Positions 1 through 54,779 of a DNA stretch of 64,000 nucleotides are shown one piece after another. The stretch is from Ursus arctos (Eukaryota > Chordata > Mammalia > Carnivora > Ursidae): contig NW_026622852.1 of the NCBI RefSeq assembly GCF_023065955.2, forward strand, positions 13,284,423 through 13,348,422, written 5' to 3'. Made by a program: the position numbers and the translations under genes. The notes below the pieces were generated by a model. The model saw only the letters and a list, made by a program, of their open reading frames with translations, was not told where the DNA came from and ran no database searches. Numbering within the stretch: position 1 is the first letter of the stretch; every line of letters starts with the position of its first letter.

Positions 1-790
1 GGAGAATCCTGGGGAACCAAATACACTTTTTAAAAAACAACTTGATTGAGATATAATTCCTGTACCATACAACTCACTCATTTAAAGTATCCTCAGTGTC
101 TGTTAGCATATTCACAGAGTTGTGCAGCCTTCGCCACAGCCAGCTTTAGAACGTTCTCGTTACCCCAAAAAGAAAGCCTGCACCTCTTAACCTGTTAACC
201 CTCCCATCCATCCCCACAGCCCTAGGCAACCACTAATCTGTTTCGCCTGTTCTGGGCATTTCATAATAAATATTCCACAAATGGAATTATACAAGATGTG
301 GCCTTGTGCCTGGCTCCTTTCACATAGCGTAATGTTTGTAAGTTCATCCGTGTTGCAGCACGTGCCAGTACTTCATTTGTTTTTATTGCTGAATAATATT
401 CCATTGTACGAATATATATCACATTTTAGTTTTTCATTCATGTACACGTGAAGTGGTTCCTACTTTTGACTATTATGCGTAGTGCTGCTGTGAACATTTG
501 TGTACAAGTGTTCGTGTGAATGTGTGTTTTCATTTCTCTTGGGTAAATGCCTAGAAGTAGAATTGCTGTGTCATATGGTATCTATGTTTAACCTTTTGAG
601 GAACTGTTGAGACTGTTTTCCAAAATAGCTACACCATTTTAAATTCCTGCCAGCAGAGTATGAGGTTCCAGTCGTACCATGTCCCTGTCAGTCTTGTGAT
701 TATCTGTCTTTCTGATGATAGCCATCCTTGTGTGTGTGAAGTGGTATCTCATTGTGATTTCAGTTTTCATTTCTCTTGCAGCTAGTGTAA
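1..790 (-). mobile_element. Ancient L1 3' end (L1M type), antisense
   Basis: The reverse strand carries the familiar L1M 3' end. Signature pieces on the + strand are 'aataatattccattgta', 'gctgctgtgaacatt', 'agaagtagaattgctg' and 'agtggtatctcattgtgatt'. Old and diverged. It lies in the DENND4C intron upstream of the first exon in the window. Confidence 0.8.
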
Positions 791-1429
791 ATATACTTTA
801 TGCCAAATATTAAAGGGAGCTAATTTAGGACAAGTTAGACATCTTGCTTTAATACTATATCTGATTTAGGTATAAAGAGTTAATCTGTGGTTAGCTGTGA
901 GTTAAAACGAAACATCCTTTATACATGTATTGTTGACATATTTGTGGTCTACAAAACATGGAAAATTTCAGAATGAAATTTATAGTTCGGGTGTTACCAA
1001 TTCGTGTATAGTCCCCCAAATCCTAGAGGTAACCTGAAGTGTTCCTTAATTTCATATAGTACACGTTTCTCTCAATGTCAGAAGGGAGATAAGCATATAT
1101 ATATTTTTTTCTATTACCAGCTTAATAAAAGGTAGTTTTTACAATGGGTGAATTTGGTTACTAAATCTTTAAATCTCATATTCACCAGAATTTTTGTCCC
1201 CCAGGCTAGCTGGAAAAGAAAAGAACCTTCCTATCTTAGAAAAACAGGGGACTATATTTTCAAATGTATCTTCTAAGTCTAATGGAAATAGAGGTCATAA
1301 GAAAAATTAGTGGGCCAGGACATTTTTATTTAGAACACATCCCAGCAGAGGGATCTTTAGTGTAAGGCACACGATGGTAGTCTGACATATCTGGAACGTT
1401 CTATGGTTTCTGGGAGTATATATAGTTGT

Positions 1430-1625
1430 TTTTTTTTTTTTAAGAGTTATTTATCTGAGAGAGAGGGCGCGCGTGCTTGTGTGCGCGCACAAACCGGAGG
1501 GGGAGAGAGAATCTCAGGCGGGCTATGTGCTGAGCACGGAGCCCAACATGGGGCTCGATTTCACAACCCTGATGATAGTCATGAGCTGAGCCGGGTGCTC
1601 GACCAACTGAGTCACTCAGGTGCCC
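1430..1625 (-). mobile_element. CanSINE, antisense
   Basis: Starts with T13 followed by gagagaga and ends 'ctgagtcactcaggtgccc', the reverse of the tRNA-like head. Flanked by imperfect repeats 'gggagtatatatag' (1412) and 'gggagtacatacatag' (1629). Confidence 0.85.
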
Positions 1626-2304
1626 TGTGGGAGTACATACATAGTTTGAGTAAAGCTCAGCAGGTGGTTTTGATACCTGCTCTTTTCCAACTAAATCAGA
1701 ATGCAAATCGGAAGTAGAAAATGTGACTGTCAGTCTGTTGGGTAAGAAAGTCTGTGATCTTTCTCAGACTATGTTGCCTGCAGTGGCACATGTCTTTTTA
1801 AGGAGTCGGTCAGTGAAAGAATTAAAGACTGGTGAGGGAGGGCAGAGTGGAAATTTTGGCAGGAAATAGCCTATGGTATCTTAAACATTTTCAGCAGGGA
1901 GAAAGGTGGAAAGACTGTCACTTTTCAAGAATGCCATTGAAGGACTGACAAGCTCCAAATGGTTCAAACCCTTTTATCCGTCAAGCATACGAGTGCCTTT
2001 TATGTGAAGGGCAACTAATTAGCCATCATTATATTATAAACATATGAATGATCCCCACTTCTAAGGGATTTCTAGTCTAGTAGGAGACTTGTGCTTGCCA
2101 GTAAATAATTACAGTGCAGTAACTTCTGTAGATGAATGTTCTGGGCACCACATGGCACTAAGTAGGAAGCCACTCATGAAAGTAAAACTGTGAAATGCTT
2201 CATTTTAGAGGTAAATTTTACATTACATTCCTCTCTCTCTTTTCCTTCTCACTTTTACCCCCACTCTTAACGGATTTTAATAAATACCATAGTGTTTTTT
2301 TCCT

Positions 2305-2409
2305 TAATTTTCTTTTTGTAAGTAATCTCTACTCCCAGTGTGGGGCTCGAACTCATGAACCAGAGATCAGGAGTTGCGTGCTCTACCGACTGAGCTAGCC
2401 AAATGTCCC
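2305..2409 (-). mobile_element. Short CanSINE relative, antisense
   Basis: Contains 'gtggggctcgaactcatgaa' and 'ctctaccgactgagctagcc', the tRNA-derived A and B box part, without the long CT-rich body. It ends about 35 bp before exon 2444. Confidence 0.75.
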
Positions 2410-2443
2410 AAATGCCATAATGTTTTATTTATTCTCTTTCTAG

Positions 2444-42380
<39,937 letters not shown>

Positions 42381-43849
42381 GTAAGATTTCACTAGATATT
42401 TGACACACAGCGATTGAGGGAATAGATTCAGTTGGCAGACATTCAAGGTTTGTTCCAAATCCTAACAACTGATGAAAGGGAAATGAAGTTAACTCTTGGG
42501 ACAATATATAATGAAACGTAATCTATACTGAATCATCTCGCAACATAAAAATCCCATAAAAATGCCCCAGGGTTAGTGTCTGAAGGTTTGCAAATTCTGA
42601 GTGGTTCATCTGCCTCTGCTTGAAAACTGTTTTTGGATTTCTCAGTATATGCAGTTTGATAATGCGAAACTAATCTTGGCAGTTTGTTTATATTTGAAGT
42701 TGTTGGCCTTGGGGAATAGCAGTTTAATGTAAACTTGCCTAACCCCAAAACAAATGAAATCTCAATTATAAGAGCAACCTTTTTGTGTATGTGTGTATAT
42801 ATGTGTGGCTGTGTAGGTATTTTTATGTACAGCCATATTATATTTATTAAAATTCTTAGACTGCATGTTGCAATACCATTTTCTGAAAGGGGTCTGCAAC
42901 TCTTAAATGACTACTGTTAAACTCAGCTGTAGTCATTAATCAAAATTACCTTAAAGTCTGATGACAGTCTATTTCTTCATCCATCATATTATGTATTCTC
43001 TTCCTTAGTGGATTTTATCTTGAATATCCACCTTACTTTTCATCCTCTTCCCAAACCATGTTAATTTGCAACAGCTTTAAGATTGGAATAAATGAACCAA
43101 TCATAGAATTTAAATGCAGTTAAATCAGCCTCATAATTTACAAAATTGGAACATGCTTAAAATGCTTGTGTTTATTTTTTTGGACCTGAAATTGTTCAGG
43201 TACATTAATTGTTGCTATTGGTCACTTTTAAAAACCTGTGGGATAAACTTGCACTGCACACAGAAATTTTATTCTTGTATAATATTTAATTTGTATGCTT
43301 ATTATTTGTGCATTTGTAAATAGTTTTTTTAGGATGGATCAATTAAGTCTTAAAACATTAAAGCTTATTGAGCTTGCTGCCAGTAGGTTCAAGAAAATCA
43401 TGACCTCACATGCCTCTCTGACATTTTATCATGCCTTTCATTAAGAACAGCCCTTAGGAACAGTTAAGTTTGCCTTAACTCTTCAAGGTTTAAAAAGCCA
43501 ATGGTTATGTGTGCTTTTACAGTAATTATGCAGATGACTAAATCAGTTGATAAAAATATTTCCAGGGGGTACGGTTAATAGCACAAATCTCCCACCTGGT
43601 GTAATCTTTTAAAAAATTACTATACCAGTCTTTCAACATTCAGGGTTAATCTAACCTACGCAGATTTTGTTTCAATTTATTATGAAATTGCTGAGTGAAA
43701 GAACTTGTCAGAAATTATGTACAACTCTCATTACCTTAAAAATGGATCATTTGCACTATCTCAGAGTATATATTTTTGCAACGTAACACTTGGTACTTAA
43801 CACTGCCCCAACAGAGTTTGGAGTTACCTTGCATATAAGCTTGAGGTTG

Positions 43850-43855
43850 AATAAA
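43850..43855 (+). terminator. Proximal poly(A) signal, DENND4C
   Basis: AATAAA followed within 40 bp by a T/G-rich stretch (gtttgctgtgcttgtctctg). This would give a short 3' UTR isoform of about 1.5 kb. Confidence 0.5.
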
Positions 43856-45586
43856 ATGGAAAATTCTTAAGTTTGCTGTGCTTGTCTCTGTCCCATCTTT
43901 AAGGCTCCTGAAATATGTACAATTCTAACCTTTGTGATTTTGAGTTCATTAACTTGAACTAAACTACTTACCAAAGCATTTCCTACTAGTAAGTGTAATG
44001 ATGATCTCCTTACACATCTAAGATTTGGCTATCCTGTACCAAAGTATACATTTTCTGGTAACTTCTTCGAACATTCTAAATAACTCAGCCATTATACATT
44101 GGAAAACTTAGCCTGCTGCTTTCATTTAGAAGTAGGGGCTGTTTTGTGTTCAAAGTACACAAAGGCCTTTTTCTAGCACCTACCACAGAAAGGGGACCAC
44201 TAAAAATTTACTGCAAACGAAACCAGAAAGCCAGATATGCAGTCATTATCCATACATTTAGAAATATCTAGAATGATTTGTAGCAATGTATGAAACTGGA
44301 AAGCCTGAGAACTTCTGCGAACAATCTTTCAAATTAGTCCGGATGTTTAGCATTACCTTACACTCGTTTTGGATTTGAGAGTCTGATTTGACTTGAGCTG
44401 CATTTTGTCAATTACAGCAACCTGCATGGTTAAGAGTTAATAAGCAGGCAGAACATAAGCATAAATGACTCCTATAATTGTGGGATAGTCAGTTGTTGCT
44501 CTTTTATTAACTTCATTCTTGGTACAAACTAGTATTGCAGGATTAAACATTACTGCTGAAATACTGTCTAGCATCCCCCCCTTTGAAAAGTAGTTTCCAT
44601 CATAAATCTGCCAGAATTAACAAGTTCAACAGCCTAGCTCAGTCGTTATCTGTCTGTCCACTTTAGTGACTGCACTCCTTGATACAAGAAAGCATGGTGG
44701 TGGTTCTCCTGTCATATTAGAACCAACCAGGTACTGTTAGTACAGAACTCTGGGCTGTATACCAGACTTGCCTCCTGGCCTTTAAGTTACCCATGACTGC
44801 AGTGTTTATTCCTTTTTATTTTGCGTTATCACTTACAAATGCTACATTTTCCCTTTTTAGTTTGACGTTAATTTATAACATCAACTGCCAATTACAATTT
44901 TTCACGTTATGTAACTTCCTAATACCACGTATTAAGAGCAACACCGATCTCCCTTTTGTCTAAGAATCTACTCAGCTAGTCTAGTCCAGAGACTGGCATT
45001 ATTGGCATTAGCTGGAAACTTAATTAGTAATGTAGAATCTGGGGCCACAAATCTTGTGAATCACAATCTACCTTTTGGTCAGATCTGCAGGTGATTGATA
45101 AGCGCATTTCAAGTGCAAAGCACAGCTTTAGTCTCTATGTTAAAGCAATTTGAAAATTTTACTCACTGATGGTTAAAACGTATACTCCAGCAAATAAGGA
45201 ACTCCCAGTTCTTCACCCTTAAAGCCTAATGTGCCTTTTTAAGAGCCTTCTAGTCTGTGAAGTTTAGTTCTGACTGCAATTAATATAGAAACTAGACAGG
45301 CTACATTAGAAAAAGTATACTACTTTCTCTTTGTGCAACCTTCATTGATCCAAGTGTTTCTTAAAGGCACAGTGTGAAACTGTAAAATGCATGAATAACA
45401 AGTCACTGAGAGTTGAAAGCTTTTGTTAATACAATTTGCACTGGTTTTAAAAGCTTTGTGAACTGTTTTAAAATGATATCTGTTAACTATACTTTTAACA
45501 AGGTATCTTTTTTACGTATGACAAATGTCCATCTTAAGGGCACTTTTCATGTATTGTGTATAGATCTTTAAAATTGTATTCCTCAA

Positions 45587-45592
45587 AATAAA
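45587..45592 (+). terminator. Main poly(A) signal, DENND4C
   Basis: AATAAA in 'ctcaaaataaagtgtac', with likely cleavage near 45605-45615. It sits at the end of the long repeat-free 3' UTR. Confidence 0.7.
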
Positions 45593-45612
45593 GTGTACAA
45601 AAGATGAATAGT

Positions 45613-45904
45613 CCTAGACCTTTATTTCCCCCAAATTGTTCCATGTCTTGCTGAAAAAGCAATAGGTACCTTATGCTCAGAATCCCTTTCCTGAGCCACG
45701 CACCCATCCCAAAAGAAACCCTGTTCTGGCCATCTCACCCACTGTTAAAGTATGGTCTCAGCCTCTAACCTCGAAAGATATCACTTTCAAGTATCTCCTA
45801 CACACTTTATCCACCATCAGACTGCTATATACGATACTCCCTTATCGATCTCCATTTTCTCTCCAGTTATCTATGTTTTGTCATCAATGAAAAGTCAATA
45901 AAGG
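45613..45904. other. Spacer between convergent DENND4C and RPS6 ends
   Basis: About 290 bp of unique sequence between the two main poly(A) sites. No gene or repeat recognised. Confidence 0.6.
45897..45902 (+). terminator. Possible distal + strand poly(A) signal
   Basis: AATAAA in 'agtcaataaaggtgattt', followed by a T/G-rich element. Cleavage here would place the + strand transcript end inside the 3' end of the opposing RPS6 gene. Confidence 0.35.
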
Positions 45905-45924
45905 TGATTTGATGTCTGATCTTA

Positions 45925-45930
45925 TTTATT
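45925..45930 (-). terminator. RPS6: RPS6 poly(A) signal
   Basis: On the - strand the sequence 19-24 nt past the stop codon reads AATAAA within CAAATAAATAAGATC, giving a very short 3' UTR of about 40 nt, as is usual for ribosomal protein mRNAs. Confidence 0.85.
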
Positions 45931-45948
45931 TGTCACTCTTAGAAAATC

Positions 45949-49756
<3,808 letters not shown>

Positions 49757-49798
49757 CCTGAAGCAGCCTACCGCCTCCGAGGCGCCACGAAAAAGAGG
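49757..49798 (-). promoter_or_regulatory. RPS6: RPS6 5' UTR with 5'-TOP motif
   Basis: On the - strand the sequence begins CCTCTTTTTC (49798 to 49789), a C followed by an unbroken pyrimidine run: the terminal oligopyrimidine start of ribosomal protein mRNAs. From there to the ATG is 42 nt. The exact +1 base is inferred from the motif. Confidence 0.85.
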
Positions 49799-49880
49799 CC
49801 CGACTTCCGCTTAGCCCACGTCTCATAGGCACTTCTAATTCTCGCGAGATAAGCGGGCCTCTGGGATAGCGGAAGTGATC
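49799..49880 (-). promoter_or_regulatory. RPS6: RPS6 core promoter: ETS sites and TCTCGCGAGA
   Basis: Just upstream of the TOP start lies an ETS/GABP-type GCGGAAGT on the - strand (49803-49810), a second GCGGAAGTG on the + strand (49869-49877), and between them the palindrome TCTCGCGAGA at 49840-49849, the element bound by BANP in CpG-island housekeeping promoters. No TATA box is obvious. Factor binding is inferred from the motifs. Confidence 0.75.
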
Positions 49881-50059
49881 GCAGGTAGGCGGTACTTCTG
49901 GAGGCGGGGTGAATTCGCTTAGGGAGGTCGGCTCTGCTGGGTGTGAGTACTGCGGTGAGTTTGTTTCTGAAGGTTAGTGTCTCCGGAGGTGGGTCTATCC
50001 CGCACTGTCCTGAGCGAGGGTAGAGTCCCCGCTCGATCCTGGAGACTCCGCCTTTGCTG

Positions 50060-51230
50060 GTACCATGGAAGAAGGGCAGGACCGGAGTTCAGCTCTCTTG
50101 GCCTCTCCTGTACCTTAGACACCGTCTGGAGATTTTTAGTTCAGAAGCTTGCCCTGCTCTGGTTCCGGCTGTTCACAGCAGGACGCCCTGAAAGCCGTGA
50201 TTTGTTTCTCTGCCTGTCCTCCAACAGCTCTGCCGTCATCGTCGTTCTGTCGCAGAATAACACCTTCCCTTTCGCGCAGGCCAATAACCACAATTGCCCT
50301 AAGTCCAGGCCACCATCGGTGCGTCCTAAATGGTCTCCCTGGGTTCTGTTTTGCCTCTGCATCTTTTTACAACGCAAAATTATATCACTCTTGCTGGAAA
50401 TGCACCATTGCAGTTAAATACTTTCCAATCTCCTGTCCCTGACCTCAAACTTCCAACAAATTCACTTACCGTCATTTGTTAATATCATGCAGGTTATTCA
50501 GATTAGATGTCCCTCCCAAGAAAAACCTTTCCTGGCCAGGTTACCTAAAATAGTATCCCACCTTTTATTTCTGGTAGAGCACGGTTTTTCTTTCTCAGAC
50601 CTAATGGTACATAAATGGTTTGTTTATGGTCTATGCCCTCTACTAAATGATAAATTAGGCCAGGGATCCTGTCTGAACTTCACTATGGAATACTTAGGAC
50701 ACAGCAAAAGTGCATGGCACATAAAAAATAGGTGCTCAGTAAATATTCGTTAAATTATGATAGCCTCTGCTCTGATAGGTATTAGTCTATTGCAGTGTGG
50801 TAGTATGGAACCAGCCAGTAGAGGGAGAATAAGTGAATGTATTATAGTAAATCTTGAATAGTACACAAGACATGAAAAAGATACAGTGCATTTGATAGTC
50901 CTCCAGAACATTCCTGGGAAGACAAGAATGGGAATCCAGGTGGTCTAACTCTGAAGCCCACATTCAATCAGTATCCTGAAGGAAGGAACATTTATTGTCT
51001 ATTATTTACTCCGTTTTTTTCCCCCAAGAAATAAAAACTCCTGCATTTCAGGTAAACAATAAGTTACTTTCCAAGATGATTACATCCTATCTTCCACTTA
51101 AGTATCACAAAAATTTGAATTTGGCCCGTTGCACATGCAAAATTGAAATAGTTTACTAAATCCTGTTTGATCATCTAGCATTAATGTATAGAATGCTGGT
51201 GAAATGTCACATTTAAAACCTGTGGAATTT
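50060..51230. other. Intergenic, upstream of RPS6
   Basis: Mostly unique. 50590-50755 looks like an old L2/MIR ('gtgcatggcacataaaaaat', 'aggtgctcagtaaatattcg'). No gene supported. Confidence 0.5.
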
Positions 51231-52099
51231 TTTTGCAATGAGGTAAAATTCATATAACAAAATTAATCATTTTTAAGTAAACAATGCATTGGCATTTAGT
51301 ACATTGACAATGTTGTGCGTCCACCACCTCTATCTAGTTCCAAAAGGAAACCCCGTCCCCATTCAACAGTTGCTCCCCGTTCCCCTTTTCCAGCAGCCAA
51401 TGGCAACCACAGTCTGAGTTCCGTCTCTATGGATTTACATCCGTAAATGGAATTCTAAAATATGTGACCTTCATGTCTGGCTTCTCGTGTTTTTGAAGTT
51501 CATCCACATCATAGCATTTATTAATACTTCATCTCTTTTTATGATTGAATGATATTCCACTATATGTATAGCCTATAATTTGTTTATCCATTCATTCATC
51601 CATTGATGGACATTTGGGCCATTTCTAACTTTAAACTTGTGAGCAGCGCTGGTACATTTGGGTACCTGTCTTTAATTCATTGGGGTATATAAATAAATAA
51701 ATCTTTAAAAAAAAATATATATATATATATAGAATGACATTATTGTGAAACAGATCCTCAGAACTTTCTCATCTTGTCAAGGGAAATTCTATACCTATTC
51801 AACACCTCCTCCCCCTTCCCACCCACCCTTGGTAACCACCATTCTCCTTTGTTTATGTGAAGTATCTCAGGTGGTCAAATTTAAAGAAATGGAATCACAT
51901 AATACTCGTCTTTTTGTGATTGGCTTATTTCACTGGACATGTCTTCCAAACTCATCCATGTTGCGGCATGTATAAGCCTTCCTTCTTTTAAAGCTGAAGG
52001 ATGTTCCATTGTATCTATATACCACGTTTTGTTTATTCATCTGCTGATGAATACTTGCGTTACTTCGACCGCTTAGCTATCGTGAATAATGCTGCTGTG

Positions 52100-52133
52100 G
52101 CAGGTGAGAGTTCTACCACTGAACCACCAGTGC
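52100..52133 (-). mobile_element. Retro-inserted 5' half of tRNA-Gly (antisense, tail-less)
   Basis: The - strand reads GCACTGGTGGTTCAGTGGTA followed by GAACTCTCACCTGC. This matches the 5' half of tRNA-Gly(GCC) at about 31 of 34 positions (three transitions) from base 1 into the anticodon loop; up to three more matching bases (CAC) overlap the flank. It is bounded by gtgaataatgctgctgtg (52082-52099) and gtgaacaatgctgctgtg (52134-52151), 17 of 18 identical, a duplication of L1 sequence that is single-copy in L1. There is no A-tail. Confidence 0.82.
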
Positions 52134-52609
52134 GTGAACAATGCTGCTGTGAACATAGATGTGCATGTACCTGTTTAAGCCCCTGCTTTCTGTTCTTTTG
52201 GATAAATACCCAGAAGCGGGATTGCTGGATCACATAGCAGTTCTATTTTAAATTTTTTGAGGAAACTCTGTACCATTTTCCATAACAGTTGCACCATTTT
52301 ATAATCTCATCAGTAGTGTACAAGGGCTGCTTACTCATTTTGAATTAGCACGTCTTGTTGAGTTGCAAGAGTTCTTTGCATATTCTGAATATTACAGCTT
52401 CATTAGATATATGATGTGCAAATATTTTCTCCCGTTCTGTAGGTGTCTCTTTCCACTTTCTCGATAATGTCTTTTGATGTACAATAACTTTAATTTTGAT
52501 GAAGTCCAATTTATTTTTTTTCTTTATGATCATGCTTTTGGTGTTCTATCTGAGACAAATTCATTGCCAAGTCCAAAGTAATGATGATTTACTGCTACAT
52601 TTTCTTTTT

Positions 52610-52801
52610 TTTTAATGTTATTTATCTCAGAGGGAAAGAGAGTACATGCACGAGTAGGGAGGAGGGACAGAGAGAGGGGGAGAAGCAGACTTCCTGCTGA
52701 GCAGGGAGCCTGATTGGGGGCGGGGGGACTCAATCCCAGGACCCTGGGATCATGACCTAAGCCAAAGGCAGACACTTTACCCACTGAGCCACCCAGGTGT
52801 C
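52610..52801 (-). mobile_element. CanSINE, antisense, nested in L1
   Basis: T-run, GA-rich body, G-run, ending 'gagccacccaggtgtcc'. Flanked by 'tacattttctt' and 'tatattttctt'. Confidence 0.9.
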
Positions 52802-53568
52802 CTATATTTTCTTTCAAGAACTGTACAGCTTGAGTTCTTATATTTAGGTCATTGATCCATTTTGAGTTAATTTGTTAATATAATGTGAGATAGTCAATCC
52901 AACTTTATTCTTTTGCATGTAGATATCCAGCTGTCCCACCACCATTCGTTAATGAGACTATTCTTTCCCTCACTGAATGATTTTGGCACCCTTGTTGAAA
53001 ATCAGTTGGCCATAGATGTAGGAGTCTATGAGTCTGGACTCTCAGTTCTATTCCATTGGCCTATATGTCTATCCTTATGCTAGTACCATGCTGTTTTGAT
53101 TTGTAGCTTTGTGGTAAGTTTCAGAAATCAGGAAGTATGAGTCCTTGATTTCGCTCTTTTTCAAGATTGTCTTAGCTTTTTGGGATCCCTTGAATTCCAT
53201 ACGGATTTTACGTCCGTTTATACAAAATGTGCCCCCTTGGAATTTTGAGAGGGATTACATTTAATGGATAGATCAGCTCTATCATCTTTACAACATTGAG
53301 CCATCAATTCATGAACACAGAATGTCTTTCCACTTATTTAGGTCTTCTTTGATTTATTTCGGCGATGTTTGTAGTTTTCGGCTTGCAAGTCTTCTACTCC
53401 TGGATTCATTTGATTCCGAGGTATTTTATTCTTTGGGATTGTTTTCTTAATTTCCTTTTCAGAGTGTTCAGTGTTGGTGTGGAGAAACACAACTGATTTT
53501 CAGGTGTTCATCTTATTTCCTAAAACTGCTGAATTTATTTATTAGTTTTCTTGTGGAGTCTTTGGGAT

Positions 53569-53686
53569 CTTCTATTTATGATCATGCCATCTGTGAATGG
53601 AGATAGTTTATTTCTTTCTTTTCTCTATTTATGATCTTGTCATCTGTGAATAGAAATAGTTTTACTTCTTTCTTTTCAGTTTGAAT
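53569..53686. repeat. Imperfect tandem duplication of about 59 bp
   Basis: 'ctatttatgatcatgccatc' and 'ctatttatgatcttgtcatc' head two adjacent copies, each ending in 'ttctttcttttc'. Within antisense L1. Confidence 0.8.
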
Positions 53687-54501
53687 GCTATTCATTCCAT
53701 CCTTCCTTCCTTCATTCATTCCTAATTGCTCTGCCAAGACCTTCCAGTACAATGTCACCTAGCAGCGTTGAAAGCAGGCATCCTGTGGATGTAGTCTTGT
53801 CAGTTTTAGAATCACCTGAAAACTTTTGAGGAATAGAAACAACAGCTGGGATTCCAACTCTCTTTTCTATTTGGTCTTTTTTCTTCTTCATTAGTAAAAC
53901 TGAAATTATAAAAGCTTCTCTTGCAAGTCAACTGAAAGCTTTTAACTAATAAATGTCTAGCGCCTGTGTACTTCCTGATGCATAAATGGCTCACACTAAC
54001 CTTTGCCCTGAAATCTGTCATCGCCCCCAAGGGGCTTGGATGTGTCTACTACATTTAATTGCACTGTCTGGTGTGTGACAGGTAATCTTTTGCATAAATG
54101 GCGACTTTTTGTTTCAATACTGCATCACAATAACTTTAAGCATATGGTCAACAACAAATGGCAATCCAAAGTATGCAAAATTGAACTTCATGACACTGCT
54201 CTTTCAAGTATTTCAGTTGCATTAAGAAGCAAATGAATAGGAAACTGCCCAGGAGAGAATGGTCACGACTTACCTCTCTGCCTTGTGGCTGGTAAATTCA
54301 CTTGACACTGATTTAAGCCTGGTTTTGATGTTGAAATGCTGAAATAGAAAGGAATGTGAGTCTTAGAATTAAGAAAACATGGTATGTTGCATAAAAAAAA
54401 GAAGAATGAGGAATAGCTCTTAGAAAATACATAGCCTGGTTTCCCAGATATTTTTGAGTGAGAAAAGTTACTTCTTTTTTTCAATAAGAAAGGGAATAAT
54501 A

Positions 54502-54704
54502 GGGGCGCCTGGGTGGCACAGCGGTTAAGCGTCTGCCTTCGGCTCAGGGCGTGATCCCGGCGTTCCGGGATCGAGCCCCACATCAGGCTCCTCCGCTGGG
54601 AGCCTGCTTCTTCCTCTCCCACTCCCCCTGCTTGTGTTCCCTCTCTCGCTGGCTGTGTCTATCTCTGTCAAATAAATAAATAAAATCTTTAAAAAAAAAA
54701 AAAA
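54502..54704 (+). mobile_element. CanSINE, very young, perfect 16-bp TSD
   Basis: 'ggggcgcctgggtggcacag' to the A-run. Direct repeat aagaaagggaataata at 54486-54501 and 54705-54720 (16 of 16). Confidence 0.97.
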
Positions 54705-54779
54705 AAGAAAGGGAATAATAGAGATGTATTTGTCAATTGATTACCTAATTAAATCGATTACCTTTACCAAGTGGCAATA

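Larger units (their letters stand above)
791..2443 (+). other. DENND4C intron, part
   Basis: Non-coding. Holds two antisense CanSINEs (1430-1625, 2305-2409). I found no further exon with splice signals here. Confidence 0.6.
42381..45612 (+). other. DENND4C: DENND4C 3' UTR
   Basis: About 3.2 kb of A/T-rich non-coding sequence from the stop to the AATAAA at 45587. It has no SINE, L1 or LTR insertion that I can recognise, unlike every intron of similar length in the window, which suggests constraint. It contains Pumilio-type TGTAAATA at about 43315-43322 and several ATTTA-type elements. An internal AATAAA at 43850 could give a shorter isoform of about 1.5 kb. Extent is inferred from the signals, not from transcript data. 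Confidence 0.8.
51231..53810 (-). mobile_element. Ancient L1 sequence, antisense, at least two pieces
   Basis: First piece 51231-51695 ('ttcatataacaaaattaatc', 'atgatattccactatatgta'). Second 51735-53810 ('ggaatcacataatactcgtc', 'cattggcctatatgtctatc', 'ttcagtgttggtgtggagaa'). Between them is an A/T stretch resembling a SINE tail. The second piece hosts the tRNA-half insertion (52100-52133) and a CanSINE (52610-52801). Confidence 0.8.

Noticed and set aside
51690..51730. Full CanSINE in the L1 at 51690
   Set aside because: Only 'aaataaataaatctttaaaa'-like tail sequence is present with no head or body; it may be a tail remnant or simple A/T repeat.
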